NCBI GenBank assembly: GCA_963680875.1
Contig: OY804584.1
Coordinates: 93,990,031-94,054,030 of the forward strand
Reading direction: 5' to 3'
DNA length: 64,000 nucleotides
Source of the DNA: Bathymodiolus brooksi
Taxonomy: Eukaryota; Mollusca; Bivalvia; Mytilida; Modiolidae
In this document: positions 27,101 through 40,400 of the stretch, in pieces
Position numbering within the stretch: position 1 is the stretch's first letter
Layout: each line of letters opens with the position of its first letter
Program-made: the position numbers and the translations under genes
Notes under the pieces: model-generated
What the model was told of the DNA's origin: nothing
Seen by the model: only the letters and a program-made list of their open reading frames with translations
Database searches by the model: none

Positions 27101-30100
27101 TTATCCATGTCTATTTGTGGGAGTGTTCATGTCTTATTTACGTTATCCATGTCTATTTGTAGGAGTGTTCATGTCTTATTTACGTTATCCATGTTTATTT
27201 GTATGAGTGTTCGTGTCTTATTTACGTTATGCATGTCTATTTGAAGGAGTGTTCGTGTCTTATTTACGTTATCCATGTCTATTTGTAGGAGTGTTCGTGT
27301 CTTATTTACGTTATCCATGTCTATTTGTAGGAGTGTTCGTGTCTTATTTACGTTATCCATGTCTATTTGTAGGAGTGTTCGTGTCTTATTTACGTTATCC
27401 ATGTCTATTTGTAGGAGTGTTCGTGTCTTATTTACGTTATCCATGTCTGTTTGAAGGAGTGTTGGTGACTTATTTACGTTATCCATGTATATTTGTAGGA
27501 GTGTTCGTGTCTTATTTACGTTATCCATGTCTATTTGTAGGAGTGTTCGTGTCTTATTTACGTTATCCGTGTCTATTTGTTGGAGTGTTCATGTCTTATT
27601 TACGTTTTCCATGTCTATTTGTAGGAGTGTTCATGTCTTATTTTACGTTATCCATGTCTATTTGTAGGAGTGTTCATGTCTTATTTTACGTTATCCATGT
27701 CTATTTGTAGGAGTGTTCATGTCTTATTTACGTTATCCATGTCTATTTGTAGGAGTGTTCGTGTCTTATTTACGTTATCCATGTCTATTTGTAGGAGTGT
27801 TCGTGTCTTATTTACCTTATCCATGTCTCTTTGTAGGAGTGTTCGTGTCTTATTTACGTTATCCATGTCTATTTGTAGGAGTGTTCATGTCTTATTTACG
27901 TTATCCATGTCTATTTGTATGAGTGTTCGTGTCTTATTTACGTTATCCTGTCTATTTGTAGGAGTGTTCGTGTCTTATTTACGTTATCCATGTCTATTTG
28001 TAGGAGTGTTCGTGTCTTATTTACGTCATCCATGTCTATTTGTAGGAGTGTTCATGTCTTATTTACGTTATCCATGTCTATTTGTATGAGTGTTCGTGTC
28101 TTATTTACGTTATCCATGTCTATTTGTATGAGTGTTCGTGTCTTATTTACGTTATCCATGTCTATTTGTAGGAGTGTTCGTGTCTTATTTACGTTATCCA
28201 TGTCTATTTGTAGGAGTGTTCGTGTCTTATTTACGTCATCCATGTCTATTTGTAGGAGTGTTCATGTCTTATTTACGTTATCCATGTCTATATGTATGAG
28301 TGTTCGTGTCTTATTTACGTTATCCATGTCTATTTGTATGAGTGTTCGTGTCTTATTTACGTTATCCATGTCTATTTGTAGGAGTGTTCGTGTTTTATTT
28401 ACGTTATCCATGTCTATTTGTAGGAGTGTTCATGTCTTATTTACGTTATCCATGTCTATTTGTATGAGTGTTCGTGTCTTATTTACGTTATCCATGTCTA
28501 TTTGTATGAGTGTTCGTGTCTTATTTACGTTATCCATGTCTATTTGTAGGAGTGTTCGTGTTTTATTTACGTTATCCATGTCTATTTGTAGGAGTGTTCG
28601 TGTCTTATTTACGTTATCCATGTCTATTTGTAGGAGTGTTCGTGTCTTATTTACGTTATCCATGTCTATTTGTAGGAGTGTTCGTGTTTTATTTACGTTA
28701 TCCATGTCTATTTGTAGGAGTGTTCGTGTCTTATTTACGTTATCCATGTCTATTTGTAGGAGTGTTCATGTCTTATTTACGTTATCCATGTCTATTTATA
28801 GGAGTGTTCGTGTCTTATTTACGTTATCCATGTCTATTTGTAGGAGTGTTCATGTCTTATTTACGTTATCCATGTCTATTTGTAGGAGTGTTCATGTCTT
28901 ATTTACGTTATCCATGTCTATTTGTATGAGTGTTCGTGTCTTATTTACGTTATCCATGTCTATTTGTAGGAGTGTTCATGTCTTATTTACGTTATCCATG
29001 TCTATTTATAGGAGTCTTCGTGTCTTATTTACGTTATCCATGTCTATTTGTAGGAGTGTTCATGTCTTATTTACGTTATCCATGTCTATTTGTGGGAGTG
29101 TTCATGTCTTATTTACGTTATCCATGTCTATTTGTAGGAGTGTTCATGTCTTATTTACGTTATCCATGTCTATTTGTAGGAGTGTTCATGTCTTATTTAC
29201 GTTATCCATGTCTATTTGTAGGAGTGTTCGTGTCTTATTTACGTTATCCATGTCTATTTGTGGGAGTGTTCATGTCTTATTTACGTTATCCATGTCTATT
29301 TGTAGGAGTGTTCATGTCTTATTTACGTAATCCATGTCTATTTGTATGAGTGTTCGTGTCTTATTTACGTTATGCATGTCTATTTGAAGGAGTGTTCGTG
29401 TCTTATTTACGTTATCCATGTCTATTTGTAGGAGTGTTCGTGTCTTATTTACGTTATCCATGTCTATTTGTAGGAGTGTTCGTGTCTTATTTACGTTATC
29501 CATGTCTATTTGTAGGAGTGTTCGTGTCTTATTTACGTTATCCATGTCTATTTGTAGGAGTGTTCATGTCTTATTTACGTTATCCATGTCTATTTATAGG
29601 AGTGTTCGTGTCTTATTTACGTTATCCATGTCTATTTGTAGGAGTGTTCATGTCTTATTTACGTTATCCATGTCTATTTGTAGGAGTGTTCATGTCTTAT
29701 TTACGTTATCCATGTCTATTTGTAGGAGTGTTCATGTCTTATTTAAGTTATCCATGTCTCTTTGTATGAATGTTCATGTCTTATTTACGTTATCCATGTC
29801 TATTTGTATGAGTGTTCGTGTCTTATTTACGTTATCCATGTCTATTTGTAGGAGTGTTCGTGTCTTATTTACGTTATCCATGTCTATTTGTAGAAGTGTT
29901 CGTGTCTTATTTACGTTATCCATGTCTATTTGTAGGAGTGTTCATGTCTTATTTACGTTATCCATGTCTATTTGTAGGAGTGTTCATGTCTTATTTACGT
30001 TATCCATGTCTATTTGTATGAGTGTTCATGTATTATGTACGTTATCCATGTCTATTTGAAGGAGTGTTCGTGTCTTATTTACGTTATCCGTGTCTATTTG

Positions 30101-30401
30101 TAGGAGTGTTCATGTCTTATTTACGTTATCCATGTCTATTTGTAGGAGTGTTCATGTCTTATTTACGTTATCCATGTCTATTTGTAGGAGTGTTCATGTC
30201 TTATTTACGTTATCCATGTCTATTTGTAGGAGTGTTCATGTCTTATTTACGTTATCCATGTCTATTTGTAGGAGTGTTCATGTCTTATTTACGTTATCCA
30301 TGTCTATTTGTAGGAGTGTTTAGTGTCTTATTTACGTTATCCATGTCTATTTGTGGGAGTGTTCATGTCTTATTTACGTTATCCATGTCTATTTGTAGGA
30401 G
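21115..30401. repeat. Recent tandem duplication of 3,614 bp plus a shorter copy
   Basis: Everything I compared between 23,173-26,787 and 26,787-30,401 repeats at an offset of 3,614 bp (for example 23,593/27,207, 24,301/27,915, 25,316/28,930, 26,408/30,022). Only about two or three substitutions are visible, such as near 25,892-25,980 and in one TATTTATAGG unit. A third, internally shortened copy begins at 21,115 (offset 2,058). Another partial copy lies near 32,128-33,845. The near identity implies a very recent event, or an assembly duplication. Confidence 0.8.
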
Positions 30402-32127
30402 TGTTCATGTCTTATTTACGTTATCCATGTCTATTTGTATGAGTGTTCGTGTCTTATTTACGTTATGCATGTCTATTTGAAGGAGTGTTCGTGTCTTATT
30501 TACGTTATCCATGTCTATTTGTTGGAGTGTTCGTGTCTTATTTACGTTATCCATGTCTATTTGTAGGAGTGTTCGTGTCTTATTTACGTTATCCATGTCT
30601 ATTTGTAGGAGTGTTTAGTGTCTTATTTACGTTATCCATGTCTATTTGTGGGAGTGTTCATGTCTTATTTACGTTATCCATGTCTATTTGTAGGAGTGTT
30701 CATGTCTTATTTACGTTATCCATGTCTATTTGTATGAGTGTTCGTGTCTTATTTACGTTATGCATGTCTATTTGAAGGAGTGTTCGTGTCTTATTTACGT
30801 TATCCATGTCTATTTGTAGGAGTGTTCGTGTCTTATTTACGTTATCCATGTCTGTTTGAAGGAGTGTTGGTGTCTTATTTACGTTATCCATGTATATTTG
30901 TAGGAGTGTTCGTGTCTTATTTACGTTATCCATGTCTATTTGTAGGAGTGTTCGTGTCTTATTTACGTTATCCGTGTCTATTTGTTGGAGTGTTCATGTC
31001 TTATTTACGTTTTCCATGTCTATTTGTAGGAGTGTTCATGTCTTATTTTACGTTATCCATGTCTATTTGTATGAGTGTTCATGTATTATGTACGTTATCC
31101 ATGTCTATTTGAAGGAGTGTTCGTGTCTTATTTACGTTATCCGTGTCTATTTGTAGGAGTGTTCATGTCTTATTTACGTTATCCATGTCTATTTGTAGGA
31201 GTGTTCATGTCTTATTTACGTTATCCATGTCTATTTGTAGGAGTGTTCATGTCTTATTTACGTTATCCATGTCTATTTGTAGGAGTGTTCATGTCTTATT
31301 TACGTTATCCATGTCTATTTGTAGGAGTGTTCATGTCTTATTTACGTTATCCATGTCTATTTGTAGGAGTGTTTAGTGTCTTATTTACGTTATCCATGTC
31401 TATTTGTGGGAGTGTTCATGTCTTATTTACGTTATCCATGTCTATTTGTAGGAGTGTTCATGTCTTATTTACGTTATCCATGTCTATTTGTATGAGTGTT
31501 CGTGTCTTATTTACGTTATGCATGTCTATTTGAAGGAGTGTTCGTGTCTTATTTACGTTATCCATGTCTATTTGTTGGAGTGTTCGTGTCTTATTTACGT
31601 TATCCATGTCTATTTGTAGGAGTGTTCGTGTCTTATTTACGTTATCCATGTCTATTTGTAGGAGTGTTTAGTGTCTTATTTACGTTATCCATGTCTATTT
31701 GTGGGAGTGTTCATGTCTTATTTACGTTATCCATGTCTATTTGTAGGAGTGTTCATGTCTTATTTACGTTATCCATGTCTATTTGTATGAGTGTTCGTGT
31801 CTTATTTACGTTATGCATGTCTATTTGAAGGAGTGTTCGTGTCTTATTTACGTTATCCATGTCTATTTGTAGGAGTGTTCGTGTCTTATTTACGTTATCC
31901 ATGTCTGTTTGAAGGAGTGTTGGTGTCTTATTTACGTTATCCATGTATATTTGTAGGAGTGTTCGTGTCTTATTTACGTTATCCATGTCTATTTGTAGGA
32001 GTGTTCGTGTCTTATTTACGTTATCCGTGTCTATTTGTTGGAGTGTTCATGTCTTATTTACGTTTTCCATGTCTATTTGTAGGAGTGTTCATGTCTTATT
32101 TTACGTTATCCATGTCTATTTGTAGGA
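30022..32127. repeat. Tandem duplication of 1,053 bp
   Basis: 30,022-31,074 recurs at 31,075-32,127. It includes rare units marked by TGTTTAGTGTC (30,317 and 31,371; 30,614 and 31,667), TATTATGTACG and TTTGTTGGAG. Every internal landmark keeps the 1,053-bp offset, and I saw no substitution between the copies. The TGTTTAGTGTC variant also occurs at 26,704, inside the neighbouring 3,614-bp block. Confidence 0.8.
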
Positions 32128-35100
32128 GTGTTCATGTCTTATTTTACGTTATCCATGTCTATTTGTAGGAGTGTTCATGTCTTATTTACGTTATCCATGT
32201 CTATTTGTAGGAGTGTTCGTGTCTTATTTACGTTATCCATGTCTATTTGTAGGAGTGTTCGTGTCTTATTTACCTTATCCATGTCTCTTTGTAGGAGTGT
32301 TCGTGTCTTATTTACGTTATCCATGTCTATTTGTAGGAGTGTTCATGTCTTATTTACGTTATCCATGTCTATTTGTATGAGTGTTCGTGTCTTATTTACG
32401 TTATCCTGTCTATTTGTAGGAGTGTTCGTGTCTTATTTACGTTATCCATGTCTATTTGTAGGAGTGTTCGTGTCTTATTTACGTCATCCATGTCTATTTG
32501 TAGGAGTGTTCATGTCTTATTTACGTTATCCATGTCTATTTGTATGAGTGTTCGTGTCTTATTTACGTTATCCATGTCTATTTGTATGAGTGTTCGTGTC
32601 TTATTTACGTTATCCATGTCTATTTGTAGGAGTGTTCGTGTCTTATTTACGTTATCCATGTCTATTTGTAGGAGTGTTCGTGTCTTATTTACGTCATCCA
32701 TGTCTATTTGTAGGAGTGTTCATGTCTTATTTACGTTATCCATGTCTATTTGTATGAGTGTTCGTGTCTTATTTACGTTATCCATGTCTATTTGTAGGAG
32801 TGTTCGTGTCTTATTTACGTTATCCATGTCTATTTGTAGGAGTGTTCGTGTTTTATTTACGTTATCCATGTCTATTTGTAGGAGTGTTCATGTCTTATTT
32901 ACGTTATCCATGTCTATTTGTATGAGTGTTCGTGTCTTATTTACGTTATCCATGTCTATTTGTATGAGTGTTCGTGTCTTATTTACGTTATCCATGTCTA
33001 TTTGTAGGAGTGTTCGTGTTTTATTTACGTTATCCATGTCTATTTGTAGGAGTGTTCGTGTCTTATTTACGTTATCCATGTCTATTTGTAGGAGTGTTCG
33101 TGTCTTATTTACGTTATCCATGTCTATTTGTAGGAGTGTTCGTGTTTTATTTACGTTATCCATGTCTATTTGTAGGAGTGTTCGTGTCTTATTTACGTTA
33201 TCCATGTCTATTTGTAGGAGTGTTCATGTCTTTTTTACGTTATCCATGTCTATTTGTAGGAGTGTTCGTGTCTTATTTACGTTATCCATGTCTATTTGTA
33301 GGAGTGTTCATGTCTTATTTACGTTATCCATGTCTATTTGTAGGAGTGTTCATGTCTTATTTACGTTATCCATGTCTATTTGTATGAGTGTTCGTGTCTT
33401 ATTTACGTTATCCATGTCTATTTGTAGGAGTGTTCATGTCTTATTTACGTTATCCATGTCTATTTATAGGAGTCTTCGTGTCTTATTTACGTTATCCATG
33501 TCTATTTGTAGGAGTGTTCATGTCTTATTTACGTTATCCATGTCTATTTGTAGGAGTGTTCATGTCTTATTTACGTTATCCATGTCTATTTGTAGGAGTG
33601 TTCATGTCTTATTTACGTTATCCATGTCTATTTGTAGGAGTGTTCATGTCTTATTTACGTTATCCATGTCTATTTGTAGGAGTGTTCGTGTCTTATTTAC
33701 GTTATCCATGTCTATTTGTGGGAGTGTTCATGTCTTATTTACGTTATCCATGTCTATTTGTAGGAGTGTTCATGTCTTATTTACGTTATCCATGTCTATT
33801 TGTATGAGTGTTCGTGTCTTATTTACGTTATGCATGTCTATTTGAAGGAGTGTTCGTGTCTTAGTTACGTTATCCATGTCTATTTGTAGGAGTGTTCGTG
33901 TCTTATTTACGTTATCCATGTCTATTTGTAGGAGTGTTCGTGTCTTATTTACGTTATCCATGTTTATTTGTAGGAGTGTTCGTGTCTTATTTACGTTATC
34001 CATGTCTATTTGTAGGAGTGTTCGTGTCTTATTTACGTTATCCATGTCTGTTTGAAGGAGTGTTGGTGTCTTATTTACGTTATCCATGTATATTTGTAGG
34101 AGTGTTCGTGTCTTATTTACGTTATCCATGTCTATTTGTAGGAGTGTTCGTGTCTTATTTACGTTATCCGTGTCTATTTGTTGGAGTGTTCATGTCTTAT
34201 TTACGTTTTCCATGTCTATTTGTAGGAGTGTTCATGTCTTATTTTACCTTATCCATGTCTATTTGTAGGAGTGTTCATGTCTTATTTACGTTATCCATGT
34301 CTATTTGTAGGAGTGTTCGTGTCTTATTTACGTTATCCATGTCTATTTGTAGGAGTGTTCGTGTCTTATTTACCTTATCCATTTCTATTTGTAGGAGTGT
34401 TCGTGTCTTATTTACGTTATCCATGTCTATTTGTAGGAGTGTTCATGTCTTATTTACGTTATCCATGTCTATTTGTATGAGTGTTCGTGTCTTATTTACG
34501 TTATCCTGTGTATTTGTAGGAGTGTTCGTGTCTTATTTACGTTATCCATGTCTATTTGTAGGAGTGTTCGTGTCTTATTTACGTCATCCATGTCTATTTG
34601 TAGGAGTGTTCATGTCTTATTTACGTTATCCATGTCTATTTGTATGAGTGTTCGTGTCTTATTTACGTTATCCATGTCTATTTGTATGAGTGTTCGTGTC
34701 TTATTTACGTTATCCATGTCTATTTGTAGGAGTGTTCGTGTCTTATTTACGTTATCCATGTCTATTTGTAGGAGTGTTCGTGTCTTATTTACGTTATCCA
34801 TGTCTATTTGTAGGAGTGTTCGTGTCTTATTTACGTCATCCATGTCTATTTGTAGGAGTGTTCATGTCTTATTTACGTTATCCATGTCTATTTGTATGAG
34901 TGTTCGTGTCTTATTTACGTTATCCATGTCTATTTGTAGGAGTGTTCGTGTCTTATTTACGTTATCCATGTCTATGTGTGGGAGTGTTCATGTCTTATTT
35001 ACGTTATCCATGTCTATTTGTAGGAGTGTTCATGTCTTATTTACGTTATCCATGTCTATTTGTATGAGTGTTCGTGTCTTATTTACGTTATGCATGTCTA

Positions 35101-37419
35101 TTTGAAGGAGTGTTCGTGTCTTATTTACGTTATCCATGTCTATTTGTAGGAGTGTTCGTGTCTTATTTACGTTATCCATGTCTATTTGTAGGAGTGTTCG
35201 TGTCTTATTTACGTTATCCATGTCTATTTGTAGGAGTGTTCGTGTCTTATTTACGTTATCCATGTCTATTTGTAGGAGTGTTCGTGTCTTATTTACGTTA
35301 TCCATGTCTATTTGAAGGAGTGTTGGTGTCTTATTTACGTTATCCATGTATATTTGTAGGAGTGTTCGTGTCTTATTTACGTTATCCATGTCTATTTGTA
35401 GGAGTGTTCGTGTCTTATTTACGTTATCCGTGTCTATTTGTTGGAGTGTTCATGTCTTATTTACGTTTTCCATGTCTATTTGTAGGAGTGTTCATGTCTT
35501 ATTTTACGTTATCCATGTCTATTTGTAGGAGTGTTCATGTCTTATTTTACCTTATCCATGTCTATTTGTAGGAGTGTTCATGTCTTATTTACGTTATCCA
35601 TGTCTATTTGTAGGAGTGTTCGTGTCTTATTTACGTTATCCATGTCTATTTGTAGGAGTGTTCGTGTCTTATTTACCTTATCCATGTCTATTTGTAGGAG
35701 TGTTCGTGTCTTATTTACGTTATCCATGTCTATTTGTAGGAGTGTTCATGTCTTATTTACGTTATCCATGTCTATTTGTATGAGTGTTCGTGTCTTATTT
35801 ACGTTATCCTGTGTATTTGTAGGAGTGTTCGTGTCTTATTTACGTTATCCATGTCTATTTGTAGGAGTGTTCGTGTCTTATTTACGTTATCCATGTCTAT
35901 TTGTAGGAGTGTTCATGTCTTATTTACGTTATCCATGTCTATTTGTATGAGTGTTCGTGTCTTATTTACGTTATCCTGTGTATTTGTAGGAGTGTTCATG
36001 TCTTATTTACGTTATCCATGTCTATTTGTATGAGTGTTCGTGTCTTATTTACGTTATCCATGTCTATTTGTATGAGTGTTCGTGTCTTATTTACGTTATC
36101 CATGTCTATTTGTAGGAGTGTTCGTGTCTTATTTACGTTATCCATGTCTATTTGTAGGAGTGTTCGTGTCTTATTTACGTCATCCATGTCTATTTGTAGG
36201 AGTGTTCATGTCTTATTTACGTTATCCATGTCTATTTGTATGAGTGTTCGTGTCTTATTTACGTTATCCATGTCTATTTGTATGAGTGTTCGTGTCTTAT
36301 TTACGTTATCCATGTCTATTTGTAGGAGTGTTCGTGTTTTATTTACGTTATCCATGTCTATTTGTAGGAGTGTTCATGTCTTATTTACGTTATCCATGTC
36401 TATTTGTAGGAGTGTTCGTGTCTTATTTACGTTATCCATGTCTATTTGTATGAGTGTTCGTGTCTTATTTACGTTATCCATGTCTATTTGTAGGAGTGTT
36501 CGTGTTTTATTTACGTTATCCATGTCTATTTGTAGGAGTGTTCGTGTCTTATTTACGTTATCCATGTATATTTGTAGGAGTGTTCGTGTCTTATTTACGT
36601 TATCCATGTCTATTTGTAGGAGTGTTCGTGTTTTATTTACGTTATCCATGTCTATTTGTAGGAGTGTTCATGTCTTATTTACGTTATCCATGTCTAATTG
36701 TAGGAGTGTTCGTGTCTTATTTACGTTATCCATGTCTATTTGTAGGAGTGTTCGTGTCTTATTTACGTTATCCATGTCTATTTGTAGGAGTGTTCATGTC
36801 TTATTTACGTTATCCATGTCTATTTGTAGGAGTGTTCGTGTCTTATTTACGTTATCCATGTCTATTTGTAGGAGTGTTCATGTCTTATTTACGTTATCCA
36901 TGTCTATTTGTAGGAGTGTTCATGTCTTATTTACGTTATCCATGTCTATTTGTATGAGTGTTCGTGTCTTATTTACGTTATCCATGTCTATTTGTAGGAG
37001 TGTTCATGTCTTATTTACGTTATCCATGTCTATTTATAGGAGTCTTCGTGTCTTATTTACGTTATCCATGTCTATTTGTAGGAGTGTTCATGTCTTATTT
37101 ACGTTATCCATGTCTATTTGTAGGAGTGTTCATGTCTTATTTACGTTATCCATGTCTATTTGTAGGAGTGTTCATGTCTTATTTAAGTTATCCATGTATC
37201 TTTGTATGAATGTTCGTGTCTTATTTACGTTATCCATGTCAATTTGTAGGAGTGTTCGTGTCTTATTTACGTTATCCATGTCTATTTGTAGGAGTGTTCG
37301 TGTCTTATTTACGTTATCCATGTCTATTTGTAGGAGTGTTCATGTCTTATTTACGTTATCCATGTCTATTTGTAGGAGTGTTCATGTCTTATTTACGTTA
37401 TCCATGTCTATTTGTATGA

Positions 37420-40400
37420 GTGTTCATGTCTTATTTACGTTATCCATGTCTATTTGAAGGAGTGTTCGTGTCTTATTTACGTTATCCATGTCTATTTGTA
37501 GGAGTGTTCATGTCTTATTTACGTTATCCATGTCTATTTGTAGGAGTGTTCATGTCTTATTTACGTTATCCATGTCTATTTGTAGGAGTGTTCATGTCTT
37601 ATTTACGTTATCCATGTCTATTTGTAGGAGTGTTCATGTCTTATTTACGTTATCCATGTCTATTTGTAGGAGTGTTCGTGTCTTATTTACGTTATCCATG
37701 TCTATTTGTGGGAGTGTTCATGTCTTATTTACGTTATCCATGTCTATTTGTAGGAGTGTTCATGTCTTATTTACGTTATCCATGTCTATTTGTATGAGTG
37801 TTCGTGTCTTATTTACGTTATGCATGTCTATTTGAAGGAGTGTTCGTGTCTTATTTACGTTATCCATGTCTATTTGTAGGAGTGTTCGTGTCTTATTTAC
37901 GTTATCCATGTCTATTTGTATGAGTGTTCGTGTCTTATTTACGTTATCCATGTCTATTTGAGGGAGTGTTCGTGTCTTATTTACGTTATCCATGTCTATT
38001 TGTAGGAGTGTTCGTGTCTTATTTACGTTATCCATGTCTATTTGTAGGAGTGTTCGTGTCTTATTTACGTTATCCATGTCTATTTGTAGGAGTGTTCGTG
38101 TCTTATTTACGTTATCCATGTCTATTTGTAGGAGTGTTCGTGTCTTATTTACGTTATCCATGTCTGTTTGAAGGAGTGTTGGTGTCTTATTTACGTTATC
38201 CATGTATATTTGTAGGAGTGTTCGTGTCTTATTTACGTTATCCATGTCTATTTGTAGGAGTGTTCGTGTCTTATTTACGTTATCCGTGTCTATTTGTTGG
38301 AGTGTTCATGTCTTATTTACGTTTTCCATGTCTATTTGTAGGAGTGTTCATGTCTTATTTTACGTTATCCATGTCTATTTGTAGGAGTGTTCATGTCTTA
38401 TTTTACGTTATCCATGTCTATTTGTAGGAGTGTTCATGTCTTATTTACGTTATCCATGTCTATTTGTAGGAGTGTTCGTGTCTTATTTACGTTATCCGTG
38501 TCTATTTGTAGGAGTGTTCGTGTCTTATTTACGTTATCCGTGTCTATTTGTTGGAGTGTTCATGTCTTATTTACGTTATCCATGTCTATTTGTAGGAGTG
38601 TTCATGTCTTATTTACGTTATCCATGTCTATTTGTATGAGTGTTCGTGTCTTATTTACGTTATCCATGTCTATTTGTAGGAGTGTTCGTGTCTTATTTAC
38701 GTTATCCATGTCTATTTATAGGAGTCTTCGTGTCTTATTTACGTTATCCAAGTTTATTTGTAGGAGTGTTCATGTCTTATTTACGTTATCCATGTCTATT
38801 TGTAGGAGTGTTCATGTCTTATTTACGTTATCCATGTCTATTTGTAGGAGTGTTCATGTCTTATTTAAGTTATCCATGTATCTTTGTATGAATGTTCATG
38901 CCTTATTTACGTTATCCATGTCTATTTGTATGAGTGTTCGTGTCTTATTTACGTTATCCATGTCTATTTGTAGGAGTGTTCGTGTCTTATTTACGTTATC
39001 CATGTCTATTTGTAGGAGTGTTCGTGTCTTATTTACGTTATCCATGTCTATTTGTAGGAGTGTTCATGTCTTATTTACGTTATCCATGTCTATTTGTAGG
39101 AGTGTTCATGTCTTATTTACGTTATCCATGTCTATTTGTATGAGTGTTCATGTCTTATTTACGTTATCCATGTCTATTTGAAGGAGTGTTCGTGTCTTAT
39201 TTACGTTATCCATGTCTATTTGTAGGAGTGTTCATGTCTTATTTACGTTATCCATGTCTATTTGTAGGAGTGTTCATGTCTTATTTACGTTATCCATGTC
39301 TATTTGTAGGAGTGTTCATTTCTTATTTACGTTATCCATGTCTATTTATAGGAGTCTTCGTGTCTTATTTACGTTATCCATGTCTATTTGTAGGAGTGTT
39401 CATGTCTTATTTACGTTATCCATGTCTATTTGTAGGAGTGTTCATGTCTTATTTACGTTATCCATGTCTATTTGTAGGAGTGTTCATGTCTTATTTAAGT
39501 TATCCATGTATCTTTGTATGAATGTTCGTGTCTTATTTACGTTATCCATGTCAATTTGTAGGAGTGTTCGTGTCTTATTTACGTTATCCATGTCTATTTG
39601 TAGGAGTGTTCGTGTCTTATTTACGTTATCCATGTCTATTTGTAGGAGTGTTCATGTCTTATTTACGTTATCCATGTCTATTTGTAGGAGTGTTCATGTC
39701 TTATTTACGTTATCCATGTCTATTTGTATGAGTGTTCATGTCTTATTTACGTTATCCATGTCTATTTGAAGGAGTGTTCGTGTCTTATTTACGTTATCCA
39801 TGTCTATTTGTAGGAGTGTTCATGTCTTATTTACGTTATCCATGTCTATTTGTAGGAGTGTTCATGTCTTATTTACGTTATCCATGTCTATTTGTATGAG
39901 TGTTCATGTCTTATTTACGTTATCCATGTCTATTTGTAGGAGTGTTCATGTCTTATTTACGTTATCCATGTCTATTTGTAGGAGTGTTCGTGTCTTATTT
40001 ACGTTATCCATGTCTATTTGTGGGAGTGTTCATGTCTTATTTACGTTATCCATGTCTATTTGTAGGAGTGTTCATGTCTTATTTACGTTATCCATGTCTA
40101 TTTGTATGAGTGTTCGTGTCTTATTTACGTTATGCATGTCTATTTGAAGGAGTGTTCGTGTCTTATTTACGTTATCCATGTCTATTTGTAGGAGTGTTCG
40201 TGTCTTATTTACGTTATCCATGTCTATTTGTATGAGTGTTCGTGTCTTATTTACGTTATCCATGTCTATTTGAGGGAGTGTTCGTGTCTTATTTACGTTA
40301 TCCATGTCTATTTGTAGGAGTGTTCGTGTCTTATTTACGTTATCCATGTCTATTTGTAGGAGTGTTCGTGTCTTATTTACGTTATCCATGTCTATTTGTA

